A DNA stretch of 64,000 nucleotides from Candidatus Bathyarchaeota archaeon. Its GTDB lineage: Archaea > Thermoproteota > Bathyarchaeia > Bathyarchaeales > SOJC01. A program made the position numbers and the translations under genes. Position 1 is the stretch's first letter. Each line of letters starts with the position of its first letter. Under the pieces are notes generated by a model, which had not been told where the DNA came from, searched no databases, and saw nothing but the letters and a program-made list of their open reading frames with translations. This document shows positions 26,090 through 35,190 of the stretch, in pieces. The stretch is from contig JAOUKM010000004.1 of NCBI GenBank assembly GCA_029882535.1, positions 1-64,000 of the forward strand, in the 5' to 3' direction.

Positions 26090-27448
26090 TCAGGATTGGC
26101 TGAAATCGTTTAAGACGGTTGCCATGAATTTACTTCCCTTTATGAAACCTTCTATGGTCAAGTTTTCGTTCGGAGCATGACCTTTCGCATCCGCGTGACT
26201 GCAGCCCGCAGAAACAACAGGACAACCTAGCCAGTTTCGAAACAAATGCATAGGTCCTGAAGCCGCACTGGTAGGATACACAACAGCCCTTTTTCCATAA
26301 ATCTTCTCCGCCGCCTTAACGACAACATTCACAAACTTGTCTGTCACTGGAGTTTTTGTCGGTTCAGTCGAACCGTAGCGTATGGCTTCTATGTCTTTGA
26401 AGCCTCCTTTCTTCAAGTGCTCCCTAAGTTTTTCTAAAATTTTGTCAGGCATCTGGTTCGGCACAAGTCTAAAGTCAAGCTTCACCATAGCTTCCTTTGG
26501 CAAAACCGTTTTGGAACCTGGTCCAGTATACCCTGCGAGAAAACCGTTAATTGTACATGTGGGGCTGTAAAGCAGCGTTTTCTTGGCTTCTCTACCAGTT
26601 TTCTTGTGCAGAAACTCTTTCAAGCCCAAAGTTCTTTTCAGTTTTTCTTCTTCGAGGGGGATGTCGTCCAACAGTTGAAGCTCTTCTTTGGAGGGTGGTT
26701 CAACATTGTCGTAAAAGCCTTCGATTAATATCTCGTCTTCTTCATTCTTCAACGTGTTTAAAGCCCAAACGAGGCGCCACGCAGGATTTTGAACTAGTGG
26801 AGCGTTTGCAGAGTGAACATCCCTTGATGCGCCCTTGGTCCTCAGCTCCACCGACAAGACGCCTTTTAGACCCAGATAGATCTCAGGGCGCCCCTCATAG
26901 TTTGTTCCGCCAAACTCCCAAATCGTAGCATCATTAGAAAACAAGTCTTTATGCTGCTTAACAACAGGAGCAAAATGTGGACTGCCAATTTCCTCTTCAC
27001 CTTCCACAACAAACTTCACATTCACAGGAACGTCGCCAACAGCCTTAAGAAAAGCCTCAACCACCTTTATTCTCGAAACAATGTTTCCCTTATTATCCGA
27101 GACGCCTCGACCATAAATTCTTCCCTCGTAAACCTTGCCGCTGAAAGCATCGAACTTCCATTCTTCCAAGGGTTCAGGCGGTTGAACGTCATAATGGTCA
27201 TAGAACAGCAAGGTTTTCTTTGAGTTTTGCGACTTTAGCTCTCCGTAAACAACGGGGTTTCCATTCTTTTCAGGAATTACTTGAGTAGAAAACCCAACTT
27301 CACGCAGCATCTTCTCAACTATTTCTGCGCATTTCTGCATTCCTTCGCCTTTTGCAGAGATGCTGGGCTGTTTCACTAGCCTTGCCAATTCTTGAATGAA
27401 GTTTTGCGAGTGCTTGTCGATGTAGTCATAAACCCTTTTAATATTCAC
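26090..27448 (-). CDS. M20-family dipeptidase/deacylase
   Basis: A 452-residue di-zinc peptidase of the CNDP/carboxypeptidase-G2 group. Metal and catalytic motifs: FYDHYDVQPPEP (His, Asp), YGRGVSDNKGN (bridging Asp), EGEEEIGS (catalytic and metal Glu), and the closing CSHADAKGHAPNENL. A dimerisation insert lies in the middle (LGLKGVLSVELRTKG). It probably cleaves dipeptides or acylated amino acids in the cytoplasm; no signal peptide. It follows the nitroreductase by 6 bases, likely one operon. Confidence 0.9.
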   Translation of the reverse strand: MNIKRVYDYIDKHSQNFIQELARLVKQPSISAKGEGMQKCAEIVEKMLREVGFSTQVIPEKNGNPVVYGELKSQNSKKTLLFYDHYDVQPPEPLEEWKFDAFSGKVYEGRIYGRGVSDNKGNIVSRIKVVEAFLKAVGDVPVNVKFVVEGEEEIGSPHFAPVVKQHKDLFSNDATIWEFGGTNYEGRPEIYLGLKGVLSVELRTKGASRDVHSANAPLVQNPAWRLVWALNTLKNEEDEILIEGFYDNVEPPSKEELQLLDDIPLEEEKLKRTLGLKEFLHKKTGREAKKTLLYSPTCTINGFLAGYTGPGSKTVLPKEAMVKLDFRLVPNQMPDKILEKLREHLKKGGFKDIEAIRYGSTEPTKTPVTDKFVNVVVKAAEKIYGKRAVVYPTSAASGPMHLFRNWLGCPVVSAGCSHADAKGHAPNENLTIEGFIKGSKFMATVLNDFSQS

Positions 27449-27454
27449 AAAAAA

Positions 27455-27970
27455 TCACCGCGAATCTAAAGGTTTACCGTACTCTTCTTCAAAGAAAATT
27501 TCTGAAATTTCTCTTCTCGGCCTAGGTTGGGGTGTCTCGTCTGGTATGCCAATAGGTAACAGTGCAATTACACGCATTCCTTTAGGAATGTTGAGCAGAT
27601 GCTTCACTTCCTCTTCGTTAAAGGCGCCTATCCAGCATGTGCCATAGCCTAGAGATGTAGCTGTCAGAGCCATGTGTTCCACGGCAATCATAGGATCCTT
27701 CGCGTACCATCTTTTCGATATGTCAGGATCGCTTATAGCGGTTACAATAGCGGCAGCATCTGCAAGGAATGTTTGATTGTTCGATGCCTTTGCCAGAGCC
27801 TTCTTTCTTTCCGCATCACACACCACCACGAAACGCCACGGCTGACGGTTAGCAGCAGAAGGTGCCAAACGAGCAGCTTCCAAAATCATCTTTAGTTTTT
27901 CATCGGGAATAGAATCGGATTTATATTTTCTGATGCTTCTCCGAGTTTTTATAGCTTCAAAAACGTCCAA
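27455..27970 (-). CDS. Nitroreductase-family flavoprotein
   Basis: A 171-residue FMN-dependent NAD(P)H oxidoreductase. Motifs: TRRSIRKY near the start binds FMN phosphate, RLAPSAANRQPWRFVVV follows, and GTCWIGAF plus ALLPIGIPDETPQPRPR complete the fold. Substrate unknown; family members reduce quinones, nitro compounds or flavins. It leads a two-gene unit with the M20 peptidase. Confidence 0.88.
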   Translation of the reverse strand: MDVFEAIKTRRSIRKYKSDSIPDEKLKMILEAARLAPSAANRQPWRFVVVCDAERKKALAKASNNQTFLADAAAIVTAISDPDISKRWYAKDPMIAVEHMALTATSLGYGTCWIGAFNEEEVKHLLNIPKGMRVIALLPIGIPDETPQPRPRREISEIFFEEEYGKPLDSR

Positions 27971-28092
27971 AGTTTTTCCCTCTCTCTAAGAGTTCATACT
28001 TTTCTAAGGACTTATTATCTTTTGCCTATTTCACTGTTAAGCAAGAAGCTTTTAGTCAGAAAACCACATTAGACTTTTGGGGTAATAGAAGA

Positions 28093-29307
28093 ATGGTTGA
28101 GGAAAAGGACGTTTTAGATTTTCTCAAAGACCATGACAATCAAGCTTCTCTTGACGAAGTTTCCAAAGAACTTCACATATCGAAGTATGGGCCAGATTCC
28201 GCCTATGCTATACTCCAGTCTTTGAAAGCTGAGGGAATGGTTGAAAGAAAAGGGGAGATGTGGACTCTAACAGCCGTTGCTGAGCCAGCAGTGTCTGAGG
28301 CAAAGCGGGAAGAGGCTGTGGCGGCCACTGTGGAAGAACGGAAGCCACAAGATGTAGATAAAATCGTTAAAGCGATGGCTAAGACATTGGCTAACGCCAT
28401 GAAAGAGGCGAGAGAGCCAGCTGACGAGTGGAAGCTTGCTACAAAGCCCATGACAACCGAAATTGAACGCAAAGAAAAAAAGCTTAGCTCTCTAGTTTTG
28501 CGACCGAGCGCCGCCGAAGAGGCCAAAAAAACCCTAGTAGCCCTTCCCACAGGAACTTTCATTGATTACTTGTTTTTCACTCCCGAAGGAAAAACTTTGA
28601 ATGGTCTACCTATTGTAGGTCAGTTCGCGCTTACCGGGTTGCCAGGCGCGGGCAAATCTATTCTTGTGGAGGAAATCGCTGTAAATGTTTCTTCTGTAGG
28701 AAAGAAGGTTCTCTACGCGACTGCTGAAGACACTTGGCAGAGTCCTACGCCCCGTTTTGACCTGCAGTCTCGCATTAAAGAGAAAGCTGATTTTTTGGGA
28801 AAAAACTGGAATAAAATTCAGGAGAACCTGTTTGTGCTAGATACTGTTATGTTTCCAGAGTTACTTGACTGGGACACGTTTGCAGAGACCTACCGCTACG
28901 TTGTAGAAAAGGAAAACATTGACTTAGCCATAATCGATTCCGTGACCGTTCTCGAATCTTATAGGGGTGCGTTGAAATATCGAGTCATGGAGTTGGCTAG
29001 ACATAACCAGAAGAAAGGAGTTACATGTATTTACGTAAATCAGCGCGGCAAAGACTCTTGGGATTCTTATGAGATGGCGGGCGGTATTGGGCTTGCTCAC
29101 AACCTTGACGGCACCATAATAGTAGACTATGGACGTGTCTACTGGCAGGATCAGCAAACAGAGTTGGAAGTGAAGAGAGGCGAATTTGTCAGAATAGCGC
29201 GAGTCTTGGACTGTCGAATGTGCAATTTTAAACGCGACAGAATCCGCATCGAAATCACAAAGGAAGGTCTAGTAAGACTTGTAGAGGATATAGAATCACA
29301 ACCTTAA
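28093..29307 (+). CDS. KaiC/RAD55-type RecA-fold ATPase with N-terminal winged helix
   Basis: A 404-residue protein. Residues 1-60 resemble a winged helix (ASLDEVSKELHISKYG, SLKAEGMVERKGEMW). A charged linker follows to ~150, then a RecA/KaiC core with Walker A GLPGAGKS at 182-189 and Walker B LAIIDSVTVLES near 280. There is a single ATPase domain rather than KaiC's two. A small Cys pair occurs near the end (DCRMCNF). Archaeal members are thought to act in signalling; no partner is adjacent. Confidence 0.82.
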   Translation: MVEEKDVLDFLKDHDNQASLDEVSKELHISKYGPDSAYAILQSLKAEGMVERKGEMWTLTAVAEPAVSEAKREEAVAATVEERKPQDVDKIVKAMAKTLANAMKEAREPADEWKLATKPMTTEIERKEKKLSSLVLRPSAAEEAKKTLVALPTGTFIDYLFFTPEGKTLNGLPIVGQFALTGLPGAGKSILVEEIAVNVSSVGKKVLYATAEDTWQSPTPRFDLQSRIKEKADFLGKNWNKIQENLFVLDTVMFPELLDWDTFAETYRYVVEKENIDLAIIDSVTVLESYRGALKYRVMELARHNQKKGVTCIYVNQRGKDSWDSYEMAGGIGLAHNLDGTIIVDYGRVYWQDQQTELEVKRGEFVRIARVLDCRMCNFKRDRIRIEITKEGLVRLVEDIESQP

Positions 29308-29586
29308 CAATAAGATAGAGAAGATGAAGAGGAGACACTAAAAGACTCTGGCATTACGTATGGGTACTCTTCGCCGAACCTAATCAGAGTCTGATTTTGT
29401 TTTCTGTCATTATTTTCTTTGTCCGCAATATTAGAAATTTACTCAGTTGTTAATGGTGAATTGTTTAAAAATAGATGAAATTCGTGGAAAAATTTAAAAG
29501 AGAAGAAAAACCCACTATTTGTTGGGTTAGCTGAAGCGGCGTTGAAGATATGTTGCTGCCTGACCCCTAGATGCTGGAAAATTGAA

Positions 29587-30405
29587 ATGGAAATGTCTAA
29601 TTTCAAGCATGGAGTTTTGCTGTTGCTCTCTGTTGCTTTGCTTTTGAGTTTGTTTATGGTTTTTCCTAAGGCATTTGGACAAACTGTGGATGAATTTGGC
29701 GTGGTGGGAGTTAAACCTGGAGACTGGGTGAAATACAAAGTCACCCAACTTGGAGCGCCGACGATTTGGTATCCTGGCATGGAAGATGCTGTGTTGGTTA
29801 AGGTTGAAGTGTTGAACGTTTCTGGCACAAGGGTAACAATTCAACAGACTATACATGATGCCGATGGAAGCGAATTTGTCGGTTGTTATTATAGTGGTTC
29901 TTCGTGGGACTTACAGAATGACATCCTGTATGGTCATCTCTGTGCATATCGACGCTACATCATCGCTGCAAACTTTGAGCCTGGAGACAAAATAGGAGAA
30001 TATTCAGTGTGGTATGAAGACATAAGAGAATTTGTTTACGTTGACCTTACACTGAATGATACGGATTTGAGAAGCTACGGTGAAGTAGAAAGAGAGGTAA
30101 ACCGGCTTGAGTTCACGTGGCTTGCATATGAATACCCCTTTGTCAGAAATGATACCTTGGAAAAATGCTGGGATAAGGAAACAGGTTTCTTGCTAGAGGA
30201 AACTAGACAATCATATGTCATCGGCTATGAGAATCATCCATCGACGTTTAAACTGGAAATCGCAGATACAAACATGTGGGAGATGCAAAAGCCACAGCAA
30301 CTGCTATGGCTGCTAGCAGCCATTCCAGTGGGTTTCATTATCGTGGCTATTGTAGCTGCAAAACGAAAAAATAACAGAAAGGAGAACACGATTGGCGAAG
30401 CATAA
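29587..30405 (+). CDS. Secreted, C-terminally membrane-anchored protein
   Basis: A ~272-residue protein with an N-terminal signal sequence (FKHGVLLLLSVALLLSLFMVFPKAFG) and a C-terminal hydrophobic helix followed by a basic KRKNNRK tail, so the bulk is exposed outside. The body starts with GVKPGDWVKYKV, a unit common in archaeal surface proteins, and carries several N-x-S/T glycosylation sequons. ATG at 29587 or 29593 both precede the signal sequence; the open frame extends to 29542. The next gene's start overlaps its end by 14 bases. Confidence 0.7.
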   Translation: MEMSNFKHGVLLLLSVALLLSLFMVFPKAFGQTVDEFGVVGVKPGDWVKYKVTQLGAPTIWYPGMEDAVLVKVEVLNVSGTRVTIQQTIHDADGSEFVGCYYSGSSWDLQNDILYGHLCAYRRYIIAANFEPGDKIGEYSVWYEDIREFVYVDLTLNDTDLRSYGEVEREVNRLEFTWLAYEYPFVRNDTLEKCWDKETGFLLEETRQSYVIGYENHPSTFKLEIADTNMWEMQKPQQLLWLLAAIPVGFIIVAIVAAKRKNNRKENTIGEA

Positions 30406-30595
30406 GTTTACATGGATCTACGTTGTTCTTCTGTTTCTGCCATTACTATTTCGTCTGATCGACCCTGTGAAAGCGGATAGAAACAGTTGGTCGGTGAATT
30501 GGCTCAATCATATAAATTACTACGATTCTCCTTTTAACATATCAACTACAACTGAGGTTTCAAGCGCGGATGATCACTGCACCACCATCACATAA
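30392..30595 (+). CDS. Small secreted/membrane protein
   Basis: A 67-residue product from a TTG start behind AAAGGAG, overlapping the previous gene. Residues 1-~28 form a signal peptide (WIYVVLLFLPLLFRLIDPVKA). The short mature part is Asn/Ser/Thr-rich and ends at DDHCTTIT. It looks truncated compared with a typical surface protein; it could be the start of a longer gene cut by a stop. Co-expressed with its upstream neighbour. Confidence 0.5.
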   Translation: MAKHKFTWIYVVLLFLPLLFRLIDPVKADRNSWSVNWLNHINYYDSPFNISTTTEVSSADDHCTTIT

Positions 30596-30644
30596 CACAG
30601 CAACACCCCACTTTTTCTATAAAATTACGTACAAACTTAAACCA

Positions 30645-30654
30645 TTTTTATATA
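30645..30654 (+). promoter_or_regulatory. TATA box for the gene at 30692
   Basis: TTTTATATAG lies about 40 bases before the ATG at 30692, leaving a leader of roughly 12-15 bases if transcription begins ~25 bases downstream, as is usual in archaea. Confidence 0.5.
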
Positions 30655-30691
30655 GGCTTACACATCCTCCTGCAGAAGGAAGCAGTATTAG

Positions 30692-31231
30692 ATGACAATA
30701 ACCATAGACGATGCAGGCATTGGAGACCTCCTTTTCGGAGTGGTCATAGGAGCCTACCGCGATGAGACCCAAGAGTTTAGATACGAAATCTTGGATGTCA
30801 AGTATTTCAGAACTCAACGATTCTGCCGAAAAGAGTATCTGAAGCAAGCCTCAAAAGTTGTGTTCCAACTATTGGGCAAACTCAAACTCAAGGCAGAGGA
30901 ACCAATCCACATTTGCAAGGGCTACATCTTCGACGAGGCTGTCAAGGACTTAAGAAGAAGGTTTGGCGACGACCGAATTCGCAGAGTCAAAATAACGGGG
31001 AAACCACAACGCCTCACAGAAATGGCATACCTTGACGAAATAAGAAACTTGGGCTACGAGCCGCTGAAGGAGAGAGACGAGAAGAGGGCGAAGAGCTTCT
31101 TTCACATGATGAACTGGCTGAAGAAAAACCCAGACAAACTAAGATACGCCAAGACAGGTTGGCCACGCCTGTCTAGATACCGTCTATTTAAATCATACCA
31201 TCATGCTCAATCAGGGAAAAACAGAAAATAG
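30692..31231 (+). CDS. Putative RNase H-fold protein
   Basis: A 179-residue protein opening with MTITIDDAGIGDLLFGVVIGAYR, an RNase H-like first strand with conserved aspartates, then IHICKGYIFDEAVKDLRRRF as a second strand-helix unit and VKITGKPQRLTEMAYLDEIRNLG. The C-terminal ~60 residues are basic, suiting nucleic-acid binding. I place it in an archaeal RNase H-like family by pattern; enzymatic activity is inferred. Own promoter, monocistronic. Confidence 0.55.
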   Translation: MTITIDDAGIGDLLFGVVIGAYRDETQEFRYEILDVKYFRTQRFCRKEYLKQASKVVFQLLGKLKLKAEEPIHICKGYIFDEAVKDLRRRFGDDRIRRVKITGKPQRLTEMAYLDEIRNLGYEPLKERDEKRAKSFFHMMNWLKKNPDKLRYAKTGWPRLSRYRLFKSYHHAQSGKNRK

Positions 31232-31493
31232 AACGTTTGAATCTCCAGAAGTCACTAGTTTTATCCAAATAGTAAATCACGTGTGTTTTCAGAGGTAGAT
31301 TTGATTTTAATTTCCTATTATTAGAAACTTGGAAAAGCTATGTAGCATCAAAGGAACCATTGAATCCCAAAATTGTAAAAAATCTCGGAGGTTATAGGAA
31401 TACTGTGTATCTTCTCCTACAGAGAACACTGTTCAACCACAAACTTTTAATGCGTATTCTCCTTTTTTGATGTTCTTTTAAGTGGTGGATTAA

Positions 31494-32591
31494 ATGGTTA
31501 ACCAGAGAATTGAAAAACTTGCAGAACTTTGCGTTCATTATAGTGTTGAAGTGAAACCCGAGGAGAAGGTGCTTATAAGAGGTAGCGCATTAGCATTCCC
31601 TCTGATTAGCAAGATATACAGAGAATGTTTGTTAAACGATGCATATCCACTAATCATTCCAAACCTTGATGTCGCGTACACTTTTTACAGATATGCAAAA
31701 GAACACCAGCTAAAATTTGTTTCACCCCTCGAAAAATTCAGAGTAAAAAACATGGATGTTCAAATAACCGTATGGTGCCAACCAAACCCTAAAGGATTAA
31801 CAAACATAGACCCTTCAAAAATAAAGATTTACAGAGCCTCTAGAAGAGAACTTTCGGAAATCTTCAGTAAACGCGCTGCCGAGGGGAAACTCAAATGGAC
31901 TCTTTTGCCTTATCCCATAAACGCTCAAGCACAAGAAGCTGCTATGTCGCTTGCGGAATACGAAGACTTCGTTTACGGCAGCTGTCTAGTTGACAAGGAA
32001 GACCCAATTGCGGAATGGACAAAAATACATGAAAAGCAGGAAAAAATCTGCGATTTCTTGAACCAAGTGAGCAGAATCCGAATAGTAGGCGAAGATACAG
32101 ACTTAACCTTCAACTTAGAGGGTAGAAAATGGATAAATTCTGACGGAAAAAGAAACATGCCAAGTGGTGAAGTGTTCACTGCTCCTATTGAGAACTCAGC
32201 CAACGGTACAATTAGATTCACCTATCCAGGAATTTTTTCTAGCAGAGAAGTTGAAGACATAACACTTACATTTAAAGACGGAAATGTTGTGAAAGCTTCA
32301 GCCGCCAAAGGGGATGATCTGTTGCAGCAAATTTTGAAAATTGACGGAGCAGACCGCATTGGAGAAACCGCTATCGGAACAAATTACGGCATAACAAAAT
32401 TCACAAAAAACATGCTTTTCGACGAAAAAATGGGAGGAACAATACATATAGCCCTTGGCAACTCCTATCCAGAGTCAGGAGGCTTAAACAAGTCGGCAAT
32501 CCACTGGGACATCTTGAAAGACATGAAGAAGCGTGGAGAAATCTACGCAGATGGCAAACTATTCTACAAAGATGGAAAATTCCTAGTGTAA
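31494..32591 (+). CDS. M29-family metalloaminopeptidase
   Basis: A 365-residue thermophilic-type aminopeptidase (AmpS/PepS). Diagnostic motifs: RNMPSGEVFTAP (metal Glu), a TYPGIF segment, IGETAIGTNYGIT, MGGTIHIALGNSYPESGG and SAIHWD (His, Asp). The N-terminal domain lacks the full length of bacterial members. It removes N-terminal residues in the cytoplasm. A TAATG-type AT-rich element ~45 bases upstream may be its promoter. Confidence 0.9.
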   Translation: MVNQRIEKLAELCVHYSVEVKPEEKVLIRGSALAFPLISKIYRECLLNDAYPLIIPNLDVAYTFYRYAKEHQLKFVSPLEKFRVKNMDVQITVWCQPNPKGLTNIDPSKIKIYRASRRELSEIFSKRAAEGKLKWTLLPYPINAQAQEAAMSLAEYEDFVYGSCLVDKEDPIAEWTKIHEKQEKICDFLNQVSRIRIVGEDTDLTFNLEGRKWINSDGKRNMPSGEVFTAPIENSANGTIRFTYPGIFSSREVEDITLTFKDGNVVKASAAKGDDLLQQILKIDGADRIGETAIGTNYGITKFTKNMLFDEKMGGTIHIALGNSYPESGGLNKSAIHWDILKDMKKRGEIYADGKLFYKDGKFLV

Positions 32592-32891
32592 CTCTCCCTT
32601 ATCAACATTTTTGCCGAGCCGCTTTGCAGTTTTCATAGTTTCTATACATGCAAAACTCTCAGAATTTATAAAAAGAGAGAATTCCGATTTCGCCAGTAAC
32701 CACTTTTCATCATCACAGTTGTGCTGTTCTAATCCTGCTCTATCATCATCTGAGAATAAAGAATCTCCCTGAGCGTAGCTAACCAAAAATAAGTCTACGC
32801 TTCTCATAATTCTAGCAAAGCACAATTTAGATGTCAGGTTTTTCACGTAAAATGTTTTCACTTTAACGAAGCCTTTAAAAATTCCTGGCAA
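32583..32891 (-). CDS. Doubtful 102-codon open frame
   Basis: A TTG-started frame overlapping the aminopeptidase end by 9 bases. It has no ribosome site and no recognised motif; the middle is acidic and polar (SLFSDDDRAGLEQHNCDDEKW). It fills an otherwise empty 397-base gap before adk (32592-32988), so I list it with low confidence rather than leave the stretch undescribed. Confidence 0.2.
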   Translation of the reverse strand: MPGIFKGFVKVKTFYVKNLTSKLCFARIMRSVDLFLVSYAQGDSLFSDDDRAGLEQHNCDDEKWLLAKSEFSLFINSESFACIETMKTAKRLGKNVDKGELH

Positions 32892-32988
32892 GCATTCAAT
32901 ATGGCTTAAAGCTAAATTGTAGAATTACTATGAAAAACGAAGGCTAGATCAAGGCTTTCAGGCTAAAACAGGTCGTGTTGCACCTTTT

Positions 32989-33639
32989 CTACGAAAGATT
33001 AAGCTTTTTCAATCCCTTAAGAATCTCCGCAACTGCAACTTCAGGTGGCACGTCGATACTTTCACATTTAAACTCTACAAAGGGAATTTTGCCTTTGTAA
33101 TACTCTAGAAGTGGCTGAGTTTGTCTTTCATAAACCTTCAGCCTTTCCATGATAACCTTCGGCGTATCATCAATCCGCTGATAAAGCTGTCCACGACATT
33201 TATCACAGATTCCTTCTTTCTTCGGCTTCAGAAACCGAATATTATACACTTCCCCACAGTTTTTGCAAATTCTTCGACTTGAAAGCCGTTCAATTATAAT
33301 CCACTCGGGCACAACTAGGCGGACGATCGCGTCAATCTTCGTAAAATCGCTTAGAGCCTTTGCTTGTTCAATTGTTCGGGGATAGCCATCTAATATGAAG
33401 CCATTTTTGCAGTCGTCCTTGGCAAGTCTTTCGGTTAAAACTTCAATCACGATTTTGTCGGGGACAAGTTCCCCTTTGCTCATGTACTCTTTAACCTTTC
33501 TACTCAACGTTGTTTCTTCTTTCACTATGCTTCGGAAAATGTCACCTGTTGCTATGGCGGGTATGCCGAGTTTCGACTGCAACCGTGAGGCATATGTTCC
33601 TTTTCCTGAGCCGGGTGGTCCGAGAATTATGAGGTTCAT
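32989..33639 (-). CDS. adk: Adenylate kinase (zinc LID type)
   Basis: A 216-residue enzyme converting AMP and ATP to two ADP. The P-loop GPPGSGKG is at 7-14, LDGYPRT carries the AMP-binding Arg, and the LID has four cysteines in a C-x2-C ... C-x2-C zinc arrangement (ICKNCG, ICDKCR). This is the long bacterial-like form rather than the short trimeric archaeal form. Monocistronic. Confidence 0.95.
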   Translation of the reverse strand: MNLIILGPPGSGKGTYASRLQSKLGIPAIATGDIFRSIVKEETTLSRKVKEYMSKGELVPDKIVIEVLTERLAKDDCKNGFILDGYPRTIEQAKALSDFTKIDAIVRLVVPEWIIIERLSSRRICKNCGEVYNIRFLKPKKEGICDKCRGQLYQRIDDTPKVIMERLKVYERQTQPLLEYYKGKIPFVEFKCESIDVPPEVAVAEILKGLKKLNLS

Positions 33640-33760
33640 TTCTTATATTTCCTTCCTGAGCGATTTGTGGTTTTAAAGAAGTTTACTGTTTGCTAATTAA
33701 GTATTACTGCAAGAACTACGTAGGCAAAAAAGTGAAGAGCACCAAAACAAACTTCTTATC

Positions 33761-34058
33761 CTACTTTTCCAGAAGTTTGGTGAAGGTGTCGTGGTGTTCT
33801 TCTTCGTCCTCTAAGATCCCTTAGAATAGTCTTCGTGTTGTTGTATCGTTCTCCTATTCTGCGACTTTTATGGTTTGTTTAGAGTGCGATTGCTTCTGCA
33901 TGCTTCACTTCGGTAATAACTATGTTTTTAAAGATGGCTTCGACAGCAGCGCGTTTAATACTCACTGCCAGCACATGTTGCTACATGTATTGGATAAAAA
34001 CTTGGATTTCTCTAGCTACAGCTCGATTCAGCAATTCTTTTAACTTTTCAGAAGCCAT
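33761..34058 (-). pseudogene. Ruined ferritin-like (bacterioferritin/Dps-type) gene
   Basis: Reading the minus strand from ATG 34058 gives MASEKLKELLNRAVAREIQ, then VFIQYM, an amber TAG (33981-33983), QHVLAVSIKRAAVEAIFKN and IVITEVKHAEAIA, then a TAA. After a gap and a frame change, ILEDEEEHHDTFTKLLEK ends at TAG 33761. These are the four-helix diiron motifs of ferritin-like proteins (ExxQ, ExxHAE, EExEH). The normal third helix is mostly missing. At least two stops plus a deletion/frameshift mark it as decayed; the TAG replaces a likely TGG. Confidence 0.8.
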
Positions 34059-34168
34059 TTTCTACTTCAATTTAGAGTGAATAGATAGAGTGGGATAAAG
34101 ACAACCGCTTAGTATAGTTTACGAGGTTTGCAAATTACAAGATAAAAACAAGAAAAGTTGACGGCTTT

Positions 34169-34678
34169 TCATTTTTTGTATACGTAAATGGTGTGTGATG
34201 GGTAGCCAAGCTTTGGATTTTCACAGAAGTTTTCTGTTTTAATGGGTCTCCACCCTAAAACCTCATAGTCGTGAGAAACGATCCGTGTACCTGGCTTCAA
34301 CTCTTTCTCCAGTTTCGGCTTAACTTTATCGTTAGCGCTAGTTGTGAGATACAGAAACACAACGTTTGCCGGAGAAAGGTTAATTTTAAACATGTCGCTT
34401 TGAACAATGGTTACTCGGTCTTGGATGCCGAATTCATGAATGGTTGCTAAGGCTTTTTTAGCCAGATCTTCTCGCAGTTCAACGCCAACCGCTCTAGCTC
34501 CAAATTCTTGTGCCGCCATGATTACTGTTCGACCATCCCCAGAGCCTAAATCGTAGAAAGTTTCGCCAGGCCTCAAGGTTACAAGTTTTAACATGTGTCT
34601 GACAACTGGAAGAGGTGACGCAACGAAGGGAGCGATGAACACTTTATGAATCCCCCGTTTACGCTCTTTGTTATCCAC
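34169..34678 (-). CDS. Class I SAM methyltransferase (aKMT-like)
   Basis: A 169-residue methyltransferase. Motif I is FYDLGSGDGRTVI near residues 41-53, followed by AVGVELREDLAKKA, then VTIVQSDMFKI and NVVFLYLTT. Short length and PFVASPLPVVRHMLKL at the start recall the archaeal protein-lysine methyltransferase family (aKMT) related to Dot1. Substrate is inferred only. It lies just upstream of the Cys-rich 34708 gene's end, same strand, 29 bases apart. Confidence 0.8.
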   Translation of the reverse strand: MDNKERKRGIHKVFIAPFVASPLPVVRHMLKLVTLRPGETFYDLGSGDGRTVIMAAQEFGARAVGVELREDLAKKALATIHEFGIQDRVTIVQSDMFKINLSPANVVFLYLTTSANDKVKPKLEKELKPGTRIVSHDYEVLGWRPIKTENFCENPKLGYPSHTIYVYKK

Positions 34679-34707
34679 TTGTCTTTTTTAAGGTTTATTG
34701 AAGCTTA

Positions 34708-35034
34708 CTACGCTACATACGAGGTTTTCTTCTTCAGTCTAGGCCGTCTTGCCTCACCGCACTTCATACAGCTTTGCTGACAAAGCTCAAGATATTTCTC
34801 CTCGTCCTCTTTTACGACTTCAGCCGCTTGACGGCAAAGCTCACTTTGTTCAATGCATCCTGATTCTTTGCATAATTTTGAGACGAAACTGCAACATTGC
34901 TCCACATCTTCTGGACTAAGAGCAACACGATTTGTCCGTACAAGTAAGCAAAGTTCTCTTGCTAAGACGCAAGTTCGAACGTATTTGAATCTTTTTAAGG
35001 TTTTTTCTCTTAGTTTTTGTCTACTTAATTCCAA
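34708..35034 (-). CDS. Cysteine-rich small protein
   Basis: A 108-residue, basic, mostly helical protein with ten cysteines (RTCVLARELCLL, QCCSFVSKLCKESGC, LCQQSCMKCG). The final CQQSCMKCG looks like a metal-binding knot, resembling small ferredoxin-like or four-helix copper/cysteine proteins without matching either. Same strand as, and 29 bases before, the methyltransferase. Function unknown. Confidence 0.6.
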   Translation of the reverse strand: MELSRQKLREKTLKRFKYVRTCVLARELCLLVRTNRVALSPEDVEQCCSFVSKLCKESGCIEQSELCRQAAEVVKEDEEKYLELCQQSCMKCGEARRPRLKKKTSYVA

Positions 35035-35190
35035 ACGTCTCTACTCCGCAGAGATGTGTCTTAACTCTGAAATGGCGTAATTTATAGTTTTAGAAGATTC
35101 AATAGCTATAGCTAATCTATCTTCTAGTAGGTGGACAAAGTGTTTACAGTCACTTATAAACTTGGACAGTAAGGCTTGTAGTTCTCTCAG

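Noticed and set aside
33981-33983. TAG in the ferritin-like gene as pyrrolysine
   Set aside because: Additional stop and a deletion with frame change make decay the simpler explanation, and no pyl genes are in view.
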